From positions 62,001-126,000 of the forward strand of contig CAVXKO010000005.1 in the NCBI GenBank assembly GCA_963762315.1: 64,000 nt of DNA. The letters are read 5' to 3'. The notes below the pieces were generated by a model. The model worked only from the letters and a program-made list of their open reading frames with translations, had not been told where the DNA came from and made no database searches. The position numbers and the translations under genes are program-made. Below, piece after piece: positions 26,368 to 35,700 of the stretch; the first letter of the stretch is position 1, and every line of letters begins with the position of its first letter. The stretch is from RPQJ01 sp963762315. GTDB lineage: Bacteria > Pseudomonadota > Gammaproteobacteria > Steroidobacterales > Steroidobacteraceae.

Positions 26368-27087
26368 TCAGCAAGAAAGGCCCTGCCCAGGCCAGCCGCG
26401 CGGCGTCCGCCCGCGGGCTCTTGCGCCCTGCGGCCTTAGGCCTTCCTCCGCATCCGAGCCCGCCGCGAGCAGGCACAGGCCTGCGCAATGTGCCCAGCGC
26501 TGCAGGTCGCCGTCCGCCCGGCCCGCCGCCGCGATGAGCATCCCCCAGAAGCGCTCGTGGCGCGGCCAGCGCGGCCGGACGAGGTCTGGCCAGGCCGCCA
26601 GCAGGGCAAGCTCGGAGGGCCTCATCGCCGCGAGCCGCGCTTCGCCCTCCCCGGAAACCCCGAGCGCGATGCGGGGCGACAGCGGCGATCCGCCCGCCAG
26701 GGAGCGCGCGACGCCGAGGCTCAGCAGCACGAACGAGTGGCAAAGAGCGACCGTGGATGGATCGACGGGCGGCGGTTGCCGTGCATCCGCCACCCGATCC
26801 CGGCTCGCAGCCTCCGCCCGCACCGCCGGCGGCAACCGGATCTTGAACAGGCAGAACGGGGACAGCGCCAGCCGTTCGAGGGCATCGTGGTCGCAGGCTG
26901 CCAGCGCAGCGCGGACCGGGTCGCCGATGGCGAACCGCGGGTCCTCCTCGAGGCCCGGGTCCAGGCTCAGGCGGAGGAACAGTCGATTGAGATCGGCGAT
27001 GTCACGCCGGATGACGGGACCCAGGAGGTTGCCCCGCGGCACCAGGTCGGTTCCAGGACCGCAGGCGATTGGCAGTTGGTCGTCCAT
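26368..27087 (-). CDS. Hypothetical protein divergent from the FlhC-like regulator
   Basis: No family recognised. A 239-residue, Ala/Leu/Arg-rich, soluble, mostly helical protein, starting MDDQLPIACGPGTDL at 27087. It contains DIADLNRLFLRLSLDP and LALSPFCLFKIRLP segments and a basic, Gly/Arg-rich tail. There is no signal peptide or membrane span. An earlier in-frame ATG at 27171 would place the start inside the twin operators and is rejected. It is divergent from the FlhC-like gene, and both would be governed by the palindromes between them. Confidence 0.65.
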   Translation of the reverse strand: MDDQLPIACGPGTDLVPRGNLLGPVIRRDIADLNRLFLRLSLDPGLEEDPRFAIGDPVRAALAACDHDALERLALSPFCLFKIRLPPAVRAEAASRDRVADARQPPPVDPSTVALCHSFVLLSLGVARSLAGGSPLSPRIALGVSGEGEARLAAMRPSELALLAAWPDLVRPRWPRHERFWGMLIAAAGRADGDLQRWAHCAGLCLLAAGSDAEEGLRPQGARARGRTPRGWPGQGLSC

Positions 27088-27101
27088 GGCACGAACTCCA
27101 G

Positions 27102-27163
27102 ATATGGTCCAAAAAGACCATATTTGGTTATAGACTGCCAAATATGGTCCGTTTAGACCATAT
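27102..27163. promoter_or_regulatory. Twin palindromic operators between divergent genes
   Basis: Two identical 22-base palindromes, ATATGGTC-N6-GACCATAT, at 27102-27123 and 27142-27163. Centres are exactly 40 bases apart, about four helical turns, so bound proteins would sit on the same face. Between them a third dyad, CCATATTTGG/CCAAATATGG (27118-27127 and 27138-27147), spans the gap. AT-rich TATAGA at 27129-27134 could be a -10 element covered by the sites. Likely bound by the product of one of the flanking genes. Confidence 0.75.
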
Positions 27164-27194
27164 ATGGCCAAAACGACACAATTGGGGGCAGGCC

Positions 27195-27737
27195 ATGAGG
27201 ATCACGGACAGCCGCTACGACCGGGATCGGCTCCGGCTGACGATCGCATTTCGCATGATCGGGCACGAAGCCCGGACCCACACGATCCGGCAGGCCACGC
27301 AGCTGTCGGATGACCGCATCCGCAAGCTGTTCCGCGATTACGTCCGCGACCAGCCCCACACCCCGGTGCGTCGCCGTCGCGGCAAGTCGCCCCGCCAGAT
27401 GTCCTATTTCCGGCGCACCCCGCAGCACGAACTGCAGGCCGCGACGCTCGGCTCCCTGCTTCGCTGCTGCGGCCTGCTCAACCGCTCGTCGCCGCCGCAA
27501 CGCCCGAGCCTCGAGGAAGTGGCGCGCTTCTGCGACGTGTTCGAGACCTTCGCCGGCCTGTGCCCGCAACCCGCGATCACGTTCGAGCACGCGTGGTTCC
27601 TGCTGCAGATCCTGAGCCGGGAGAACGAATTCGTCCTCGACGCGTGCCAGGACTGCCAGTCGCTGTGGATCCGCGACACGCTCGACATCCTGCCGGACAA
27701 CTGCGCCGCGTGCCGCATGGGCCTGTATCCGCACTGA
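27195..27737 (+). CDS. FlhC-family transcriptional regulator
   Basis: A 180-residue protein resembling FlhC, the zinc-binding partner of the flagellar master regulator FlhD4C2. The C-terminal four Cys, CQDC at 151-154 and CAAC at 170-173, bracket SLWIRDTLDILPDN as in FlhC. The N-terminal half has helices with TIRQATQLSDDRIRKLFRD, a helix-turn-helix-like stretch. Start 27195 follows GGGGGCAGG. No flhD or flagellar gene is in the window, so a solitary, possibly self-regulating FlhC-like factor is inferred. Confidence 0.75.
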   Translation: MRITDSRYDRDRLRLTIAFRMIGHEARTHTIRQATQLSDDRIRKLFRDYVRDQPHTPVRRRRGKSPRQMSYFRRTPQHELQAATLGSLLRCCGLLNRSSPPQRPSLEEVARFCDVFETFAGLCPQPAITFEHAWFLLQILSRENEFVLDACQDCQSLWIRDTLDILPDNCAACRMGLYPH

Positions 27738-27786
27738 GCGCCGGGAGCGTTGCTAGACTGCCGGCCTCCCATTGCGAGGCCCTCGC

Positions 27787-28737
27787 GTGCGCCGACCCAA
27801 CGCTTTCTCCGGACCGTATCTCGATCGCGCGGCGCACCTGCGCAAGGACGAAGCCTTCGTCGCGCAGGCACTGGCGAGCGCCTCGACGGTCGTCGTTCCC
27901 GTATGGCGCTCGCGCAGCCTCGTGCGGCGGACGGCGAACGGCTGGTGCGCGGCCTATCTCGAGGTCTCGCACGCGCACGCGGCCCGTGTGCCGCCCGCCG
28001 AACTCGTGATGCTCGGCCAGTTCGACGGGCGCGTGTATTTCGCGGCCGACGTGGCGGGCGACGAGCCGCCGGCGATCCTCGACGATGCGAAATTCGAGGA
28101 CCTGCGCATGATCGGCGCGCAGCTGCCGGAGCAGGAAGCCGGCGTGCTCGCGTACGCGCGCGGGATCCTCTACTGGCGTCACCGCCACAGGTTCTGCGGC
28201 GTGTGCGGCGCGCCCAACGTGAGCACGAGCGCGGGCCACGTGATGAAGTGCAGCAACGCAGACTGCGCCACCGACCATTTTCCGCGCATCGACCCGGCGA
28301 TCATCGTGCTCGTGACGGACGGCGAGCGGGCGCTGCTCGGGCGGCAGGCGACCTGGCCCGCGGGCCGTTATTCGACCATCGCGGGATTCGTCGAGCCGGG
28401 CGAGAGCCTCGAGGACGCCGTGGCGCGCGAAGTACTCGAGGAAACCGGCGTGACGGTGCTCGAGTCCGACTACCACTCGTCGCAGCCGTGGCCGTTCCCG
28501 GCTTCGCTGATGATCGGCTACACGGCGCGTGCCTCGGCGCAATCGCAACCTCGCGCGGACGAAGAACTCGAGGACGTGCGCTGGTTCACGCGTGCGCAGA
28601 TCGCGGCGGGTGAGGCCGGCCTGCCGCCGCCGCAGTCCGTGTCGTTCCGCCTGATCGAGGACTGGTACGACGCGGGCTCGCCGACGCCGCTGCGCCGGAC
28701 TCCGGGCGTGAAACTCTGGGGCGCGGAGCGCCGCTGA
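27787..28737 (+). CDS. nudC: NAD+ diphosphatase / decapping Nudix hydrolase NudC
   Basis: Hydrolyses NAD(H) to NMN(H) and AMP and removes NAD caps from RNA. 316 residues from GTG 27787. A zinc ribbon (CGVCGAPN and CSNADC) precedes the Nudix domain with box GFVEPGESLEDAVAREVLEE. The NudC-specific SQPWPFPASLM follows it. An upstream TTG at 27772 is also in frame but the GTG gives the better N-terminus. The gene lies 49 bases after the FlhC-like gene and 16 bases before a TSUP permease. Confidence 0.93.
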   Translation: MRRPNAFSGPYLDRAAHLRKDEAFVAQALASASTVVVPVWRSRSLVRRTANGWCAAYLEVSHAHAARVPPAELVMLGQFDGRVYFAADVAGDEPPAILDDAKFEDLRMIGAQLPEQEAGVLAYARGILYWRHRHRFCGVCGAPNVSTSAGHVMKCSNADCATDHFPRIDPAIIVLVTDGERALLGRQATWPAGRYSTIAGFVEPGESLEDAVAREVLEETGVTVLESDYHSSQPWPFPASLMIGYTARASAQSQPRADEELEDVRWFTRAQIAAGEAGLPPPQSVSFRLIEDWYDAGSPTPLRRTPGVKLWGAERR

Positions 28738-28753
28738 CCCTGGCCGCCGGATC

Positions 28754-29515
28754 GTGACGATCGAGATCAGCCTGGTGCTCGTCGCCGCGTTCGGCGCGGG
28801 GCTCATCGACGCGATGGCGGGCGGCGGCGGTCTCATTCAAGTACCGGCCCTCTTCGCGGCGTTTCCGGCCACGCCGCACACGACCCTGCTCGGCACCGGC
28901 AAGTTCGCCGGCCTCGCCGGCACGACGAGCGCGATCTTCCGCTACATCCGGCACGTGCGCCTCGACTGGAGGCTGGTCGGCGCCGCATCCGCCGGAGCAT
29001 TCGGCGCAGCGCTCGTCGGCGCCTGGATCGCCACGCGCGTTCCGCCCGCGCAGTTCCGCGCGCTGGTGCCGGTGCTGCTCACGGTCGTGCTCTTCTACAC
29101 GCTCGCGCACAAGAACCTCGGTCAGACTCACGCGCCCCGCGGCGGCCTCGTGCTCGCGGCAGCCTGCGCCGGCGTGATCGGCCTGTACGACGGTTTCTTC
29201 GGCCCGGGCACCGGCAGCTTTCTCGTGTTCCTGTTCATCCGCGTCTTCGGCCTCGACTTCCTGCACGCTTCGGCGTCGGCGAAGGTCGTGAATGCCGCAG
29301 CCAACATCGCGGCGCTGTTGCTGTTCGGGCTCACCGTGAAACTGATGTGGCTGCTGGGTCTCGGCATGGCGGCCGCAAACGTCGTCGGCGCGCAGGTGGG
29401 CAGTCATCTCGCGATCCGCGGCGGCAGCGCATTCGTGCGCAAGGTGTTCCTCGCCGTCGTCTCCTGCCTCATCGCCAAGACCGCCTGGGACGCGCACCTC
29501 CTCCACCTCTGGTAA
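28754..29515 (+). CDS. TSUP-family (TauE/SafE, YfcA-like) membrane permease
   Basis: A 253-residue inner-membrane protein with about eight hydrophobic helices. The first repeat shows AFGAGLIDAMAGGGGLIQVP and the second GLYDGFFGPGTGSFLVFLF, the twin Gly-rich motifs of TSUP exporters, which move sulfite, sulfoacetate or related organosulfur anions. GTG start at 28754. It is the YfcA subgroup by motif; the substrate is unknown. Ten bases separate it from the DUF4126 gene. Confidence 0.9.
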   Translation: MTIEISLVLVAAFGAGLIDAMAGGGGLIQVPALFAAFPATPHTTLLGTGKFAGLAGTTSAIFRYIRHVRLDWRLVGAASAGAFGAALVGAWIATRVPPAQFRALVPVLLTVVLFYTLAHKNLGQTHAPRGGLVLAAACAGVIGLYDGFFGPGTGSFLVFLFIRVFGLDFLHASASAKVVNAAANIAALLLFGLTVKLMWLLGLGMAAANVVGAQVGSHLAIRGGSAFVRKVFLAVVSCLIAKTAWDAHLLHLW

Positions 29516-29524
29516 ATTGCGGCC

Positions 29525-30103
29525 ATGGACGGAACGCTGACCTCCCTGATCAGCGTGGCGCTCGGCATCGGGCTGGCCGCGGCCACCGGATTTCGCGTGT
29601 TCGTGCCGCTGCTCGTCGCGGGCCTGGCCGCGCACGCGGGCTACCTCCCGCTGAACGACACCTTCGCGTGGCTCGCGAGCACGCCGGCGCTGCTCATGCT
29701 GGGCACGGCGGCGGTGATCGAAACCCTCGCCTATTACATCCCCGGCGTGGACCACCTGCTCGACGTCGTGGCGAGCCCCGCAACGGTGGCGGCAGGCGCC
29801 GTCGCCAGCGCGGCCGTGATGACGGACGTTCCGCCTGCCGTGATGTGGCCGGTCGCGATCATCGCGGGCGGCGGCGTCGCGGGACTCACCAAGGGCAGCA
29901 CCGCCTTGTTGCGCGCCAAGTCCGGGCTGATGACCGGAGGCCTCGCCAATCCGGTGGTCTCCACCGTGGAAACCGTCGGCGCCACGGGCCTGTCGATCTT
30001 CGCGATCCTGGTGCCGGTCCTGTGCCTCGTCGCCGTGATCGCGGTGCTGGCCTGGGCGATCCGCAAGGCCGGCAAGGTGCTTTTCGGCCGTCGCGCGACC
30101 TGA
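29525..30103 (+). CDS. DUF4126 membrane protein
   Basis: A 192-residue, almost wholly hydrophobic protein with about five transmembrane helices. Opening GIGLAAATGFRVFVPLLVAG and the YIPGVDHLLDVVASPATVAAG segment mark DUF4126. The function is unknown. It sits between the permease and the NRDE gene with short gaps. Confidence 0.88.
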   Translation: MDGTLTSLISVALGIGLAAATGFRVFVPLLVAGLAAHAGYLPLNDTFAWLASTPALLMLGTAAVIETLAYYIPGVDHLLDVVASPATVAAGAVASAAVMTDVPPAVMWPVAIIAGGGVAGLTKGSTALLRAKSGLMTGGLANPVVSTVETVGATGLSIFAILVPVLCLVAVIAVLAWAIRKAGKVLFGRRAT

Positions 30104-30135
30104 GGGCGGCCCGGGGATCGTACAATTCCCGGTCT

Positions 30136-30987
30136 ATGTGCCTGCTCGTCGCTGCCTGGAGATCGCATCCCCGCTATCGGCTGATCGTCGCCGCCAACCG
30201 CGACGAGTTCCACGCGCGCCCGTCGGCTGCGCTCGGCTGGTGGCAGGACGATCCGCGTATCCTCGCGGGGCGCGACCTCCAGGCGGCGGGCACCTGGATG
30301 GGCGTGGCGCGCTCCGGACGCCTTGGCATCGTCACCAACTTCCGTGACCTCGAGAGCCCGCCGTCGCCGGATGCGCCGTCGCGCGGGATGCTGGTGACGC
30401 GCTTCCTGACCGGCGCCACCTCGGCGAAGGAATCCCTCGACGACCTGCGCGGCTCGGCACAGCGCTACGCAGGGTTCAATCTGCTCGTCGGCGGACCGCG
30501 GACGCTCTATTACTTCTCCAATCGAGACGGTGCTGCCGCGCGCGCGCTCGGCCCGGGGCTCTACGGCCTCAGCAATTCGTGGCTCGACTCGCCCTGGCCG
30601 AAGCTGCTGAAGACGAAAATGCGTTTCGCGGAACTCGTCGCGGCGCCCGATCTCGAGCCCGAAGCACTGTTCGACATGCTGGGCAACCGCGAGCCGGCCG
30701 ACCCGGACGAAGTGCCGGACACGGGATTGCCGCCGGAATGGGAGAAGGCGTTGTCCGCCCCGTTCGTCGTGCACGAGCGCTACGGCACGAGATGCTCGAC
30801 GCTGCTGCTCGTCGAGCGCGGCGGTCGCACCGTGGTGCACGAGCGCCGGTTCGACAGCGCGGCCCAGCAGACCGGCACCTCGCGGATCGAGTTCGCAAGC
30901 TCCGACACGCCGGAGCGCTGGTTCGAGAACGAGAACCCCGCCGACGCCCTGCCCGCCGACCTGTCGTTCGACACCTCGCCCGAATGA
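30136..30987 (+). CDS. NRDE family protein (TANGO2-like)
   Basis: A 283-residue protein with the N-terminal nucleophile-like start MCLLVAAW and the eponymous ANRDEFHARP at about 22-31, followed by LAGRDLQAAGTWMGVAR and a C-terminal RYGTRCSTLLLVE. Human TANGO2 belongs to this family and has been linked to heme or acyl-CoA handling; the bacterial role is not settled. The ATG at 30136 exposes Cys2. Its TGA overlaps the tamA ATG (ATGA), so it is coupled to the outer-membrane assembly pair. Confidence 0.9.
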   Translation: MCLLVAAWRSHPRYRLIVAANRDEFHARPSAALGWWQDDPRILAGRDLQAAGTWMGVARSGRLGIVTNFRDLESPPSPDAPSRGMLVTRFLTGATSAKESLDDLRGSAQRYAGFNLLVGGPRTLYYFSNRDGAAARALGPGLYGLSNSWLDSPWPKLLKTKMRFAELVAAPDLEPEALFDMLGNREPADPDEVPDTGLPPEWEKALSAPFVVHERYGTRCSTLLLVERGGRTVVHERRFDSAAQQTGTSRIEFASSDTPERWFENENPADALPADLSFDTSPE

Positions 30988-32786
30988 TTCGCATGCGCCG
31001 CCGCCCTGCTTCGTCGTTCGCCCGCGCGCTGGTGTGCGGCGCGGCGCTGGCGTGGAGCACGGTCGCGTGGTGCGCGCTGGTGGGCGGGCCCGCCGAGCAT
31101 ATCGAGATCAAGATCGACGGCGTCGAGAAGGACGTCGCCGACAACATCCGGTCCTACCTGACGCTCACGCGCTACGTGACGCGCGAGGATCTCACCGACG
31201 GCCAGGTGCGGCGCCTCGCCGACAAGGCGGTGGACGAGGCAGCCGACGCGATGCGGCCTTTCGGCTACTACTCGCCGACGATCCGCAGCCGCACCAGCCG
31301 CGACGCGCCGAACTGGATCGTGCGCCTGAAGATCCAGCCGGGCGACCCGGTCAGGCTGACGACGGTCGACCTGAAACTGGCCGGCGCGGGAAGCAACGAC
31401 GCGGACCTGAAGGCGCTGGTCGCGGGCGCACCGCTCAAGGCGGGCAACCGTCTCGTCCACGCGACCTACGACGGTTTCAAGGCCGAGTTGCTGCGCACGG
31501 CGCAGGAGCGCGGCTACCTCGATGCCCAGTTCACGCGGCGCGAGTTGCTCGTGAACACCCGGGAGCGGTCGGGCGAAGTGCACCTCGAACTCGACACCGG
31601 CGGCCGGTATGAGTTCGGCGCAATCACGATCGAGCAGGACGTGCTCGACGAGGGAATCCTCCAGGGTTACATCCGCTTCGCGCAGGGGCAGCCGTTCTCC
31701 ACCGAGAAGCTGCACGCGACGCAGTACGCGCTCGAGGACAGCAACTACTTCTCGTCGGTCTCCGTCTCCGCGGGCGATCGCGATCCGGCGACCCTCACCG
31801 TGCCGGTGACGATCCACGGCGAGAAGATCAAGCGCGACCGCTATGCCGTCAGCGCAGGTTACGGCACGGACACCGGCTTGCGCGGCCAGTTCACCTGGGA
31901 CAACCGCCGCGCCAACACGCGCGGGCACCGCATGCGGGTGGAACTGACCGCCTCGCAGATCAAGCAGGAGGCCGTCGCGCGGTATCTCATCCCCATCGGC
32001 GACCCGAGCCTCGAGAAGCTCGAGTTCTCGGCCGGCTACGTGAACGAGGACATCGGCGACCTGCGCAGCGAACGCTACGAACTGGGGGCGGGGCTGACGC
32101 AGGTGTTCGGCCACTGGCAGCGCGTGCTGTTCCTCAAGGTGAACCAGGAACGCACCATCGTGCCGGGCGGCCCGGACACCGACGACCTGCTGCTGATCCC
32201 GGGCATCAGCTACGCGAGCCTGCCGCCGAATTTCCTCACCGGCTGGGTGCGCGATGCGGCGTATTACCTCGAGCTGAGCGGCAGCCCGAATTCGCTCGGC
32301 TCGGACGCTTCGTACCTGCGCTTCTACGGTCGCGGCGAGCGCGTGTGGCCCATCGGCGGTCCGTGGCACGTGCGCCTGCGCGGCGAAATCGGCGCGAGCT
32401 GGGTGGACAAGTTCTCCGAGCTGCCGGCCTCGCAGCGCTTCTTCGCCGGCGGCGACCGCAGCGTGCGCGGCTTCGCGATCAACTCGCTGAGCCCGCCGAT
32501 CCCGCCGACGCCGGACAACCCGAACGGCAACACGAGCGGCGGCGGCGAGCACAAGCTGGTGGGCAGCATCGAGCTGGAGCGCGACATTCGCAACAATTTC
32601 CGCGGCGCGGTGTTCTTCGACACCGGCAACGCGTTCAACGACTGGAATACGCCGCTCGAGTACTCCATCGGCATCGGCATCCGCTGGAAGCTGCCGATGG
32701 TGATGATCGGGCTCGACCTCGCGCAGGCCCTCTCGGAGAAGGGCCAGAACCCGCGCATCCACCTCAACATCACGCAGGTGCTGTAG
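30984..32786 (+). CDS. tamA: Translocation and assembly module outer-membrane protein TamA
   Basis: Omp85-family protein of 600 residues. A signal peptide (ASSFARALVCGAALAWSTVA) is followed by POTRA domains in roughly residues 40-270 and a 16-strand barrel. The conserved loop-6 motif is present as DRSVRGF within FFAGGDRSVRGFAIN, and the barrel closes with GIRWKLPMVMIGLDLA. TamA works with TamB in placing autotransporters and other outer-membrane components and in phospholipid transport. ATG 30984; the next ATG at 30993 is an alternative. Ends one base before tamB begins. Confidence 0.93.
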   Translation: MIRMRRRPASSFARALVCGAALAWSTVAWCALVGGPAEHIEIKIDGVEKDVADNIRSYLTLTRYVTREDLTDGQVRRLADKAVDEAADAMRPFGYYSPTIRSRTSRDAPNWIVRLKIQPGDPVRLTTVDLKLAGAGSNDADLKALVAGAPLKAGNRLVHATYDGFKAELLRTAQERGYLDAQFTRRELLVNTRERSGEVHLELDTGGRYEFGAITIEQDVLDEGILQGYIRFAQGQPFSTEKLHATQYALEDSNYFSSVSVSAGDRDPATLTVPVTIHGEKIKRDRYAVSAGYGTDTGLRGQFTWDNRRANTRGHRMRVELTASQIKQEAVARYLIPIGDPSLEKLEFSAGYVNEDIGDLRSERYELGAGLTQVFGHWQRVLFLKVNQERTIVPGGPDTDDLLLIPGISYASLPPNFLTGWVRDAAYYLELSGSPNSLGSDASYLRFYGRGERVWPIGGPWHVRLRGEIGASWVDKFSELPASQRFFAGGDRSVRGFAINSLSPPIPPTPDNPNGNTSGGGEHKLVGSIELERDIRNNFRGAVFFDTGNAFNDWNTPLEYSIGIGIRWKLPMVMIGLDLAQALSEKGQNPRIHLNITQVL

Positions 32787-35700
32787 GTGACGAAGCGCCG
32801 CTGGATCCTGTCGATCGTCCTCGGCGCACTGGTGCTCGCCGCCGGGACGGGCGCGTTGTTCGTGCATCGCCTGCTGTACACGCCGGAGGGACTCGATCTC
32901 CTGCTGCGCCAGCTCGGCCGGCTGCAGACGGTGAAGATCGACGTGACAGGCGCGCACGGCGTGCTGGCCGGCGCGATTTCGGCAGACAAGGTAGTGGTCG
33001 ATCACGAAGCCGTGCGCATCGAGGCGCGACACCTGCGCGTTCACCCCGGGTGGTACGGCGCGCTGACCGGCCACGTTTCGCTCGACGAGGTTTCGGTCGG
33101 CAAGATCGAGATCACGCTGAAGCAGCGCGAGGAACAGCCGCCGTCCGAAACGCACTTCCTGCCGGCGTGGCTACGGCTGTCCCTGCCGGAGTTCGTCGCG
33201 AACGATATCGGCCTGACGCTGGCGAGCGGCAGCCGTTTCCATGTGCGACGGATCGGCGGCACGGCCAGGATCTCGCGCTGGCGCATCGACCTCGAGCCGG
33301 TCGCGATCGACGACCCGCTCGGACGGATCGCGGGCGATGTGTCCTTGCGCGCCGGGAATCCTCTCGGCCTGCGCGGCAAAGTGGGCGGGCAATGGACACT
33401 GCCCGACGAACGGACGTACCAGTTCACCGCCGAGGCGCGCGGCGACCTCGACCGGCTCGGCACCGAACTCGCGTTGCAACAACCCGCGCAACTGACCTTC
33501 TCCGGCAACCTGCTCGACCTGACAGGAGAAGCGAAAGCCTCGGGCGTCCTGCGCATGGCCGACTTCGACGGCTCGCCCTGGATTGCCGGCGGCACGCTGC
33601 CGCCGCTGAGCGGATCCGTCGCACTCGTGGCGAGCGCCGCGTCGATCGGGCTGGGCGGCACGCTCGTCTCCCCGGCGATCGAAGGCGGCCAGGTCCGCGT
33701 GCGCGGAGGCGGCTCGTGGCACGAACGGCAGCTCGACGTGAAAGCGCTGCGTCTGTGGTTGCCGCGCTCGCAGTTTGCGTTGACGACGAAGGGCACGGTG
33801 GACTTCCGGGGCGAGGCGCCTCTGCTCGCGCTCGAAGGCGACTGGACTGCCTTGCGCTGGCCGCTCGGCGGCGAGCCGGTCGTCGAGAGCAGGCAGGGCG
33901 TGTATACGCTGCGCGGCTCGCTGCCGTATGCCTTCACCGCCAGGGCCGACGTCTTCGGGCCGTCGATCCCGGCCGCGGATTTCAGTGCTTCCGGCGTCTT
34001 CGACACTCAGAAGGTCGTGCTCAAGCGCGTCGACGGCATCGTGCTGAAGGGCCGTTTGCAGGGCTCGGGGCAACTCGCGTGGGTCGGCGAGCAACCGTGG
34101 CAATTCAGGATCGAGGGCACGGGCCTCGACGTGTCGCAGGTCCGTCCCGAGGTGCAGGGGCGCGTCAACGTGGCGGGATCGATCGACGGCAAGGGATTCG
34201 AGGCGAGTTCACCGTGGACCGCCCGCATCACGTCGCTCTCGGGCACGCTTTTCGGCCGGGCACTGACCGGGCGCGGCGAGATCGCGCATCGCGATGCGAT
34301 CTATGACCTGAAGCAGGTGCGCATCAGCAACGGCGCGTCGAACGTCGACATCAACGGCCGCTACGGCGAGGTGATGGACCTGCGCTGGGAAGCGAACCTG
34401 CAGTCGCTGGCAATCATCGCACCGGGCCTGTCGGGTCGGCTCGTCTCGAGCGGCTACGCGAAGGGCACCGCGGCGAAGCCGGAGGTGACCGGCGAGGCGC
34501 GCATCCGCGACGTCCATTACGGCGACATCGCCATCGACAAGGCGGACGCGACGATCGACGTCGACGTGAGCGACCGCCGCGCCTCGCGCATCGAGATTCG
34601 CGCCGCCGACGTGCTGGCCGGCGCAGTCCGCTTCGACGAGGTGACGTTGAGACTCAGCGGACTCACGCGCGAACACGGCCTGGACATCGAGGTCGTCTCG
34701 CCCGGCAGCCCCGACCATCACCTGGCGGAGTTCCGCGGCCGCGCATCCGCAAGCGGCAGTTACGACGCGGCAACGCACGCCTGGAGCGGCAACCTCACCG
34801 AAGCGCGCGTGAAGTTCCCCGACGGCGAGGCGCGGCTCCTGCAACCGGCCGCGCTGGAGGCCGGGCCGGATCTCCTGCGCGTGGCGCCGCTCTGCATCGC
34901 GGCAGGCGAGTCGCGGCTGTGCGTGGAAGGCGAGCGCAAGTCGCAGCCGGAATCGTGGCGGTTCCTCTACAGCGCGCAGGACTGGCCGCTGCGCCGCATC
35001 CTGCGCACGCTGCTCGGGTGGCAGGAGTTCGACGGCGAACTGCAGGCGAGCGGCTGGGCCGAAAAGCTCCCGGGCCAGGAGTGGATCGGCAACACCACGA
35101 TGATCCTCGATCACCCGACGCTCGACGTGCCGCGCAACAAGTTCCGCACCGAGCGCATCGAACTCGGCGGCGGGCGGCTCGACCTGTACGCGGAGCCGGC
35201 CAGCCTGCGCGCCAGCGTGAGCCTCGACGTCGTGGACGGCACCCAGTTGAAGGGCGAGGCGTTCGCCGACCGCCGGCCCGGTACGGACATCCTCGCGTCG
35301 CCGCTGCGAGGCAACCTGCACGGCGAATCCGCCGCCCTCACGTCGCTGCCGGTGCTCGTGCCGGAGATCGACCGCTCGTCCGGCAGGCTTGACGCCGATC
35401 TCACGATCTCCGGCACGCTCGGCGAGCCGCGCTTCAACGGCGCGTTCCGCATCCGCGACGGGCGCTTCGAGTTCTATCGCACGAATTTCACCCTGAGCAA
35501 GGTCGACCTCGACGGCAACTTCATCGGCGACGAGCTGACGTTCGCGGGTCGCGGCGAGACGGCCAAGGGGCCGGTGACGCTCGACGGTCGCTTCAACTGG
35601 CCCGAGGGCGTGATGACGGGCTCGATGCACCTGAAGGGCGAGAACCTGCTGGTCGCCGACACGCCGGAATACCGTGTGATCGCGTCGCCGGACCTGGTTT

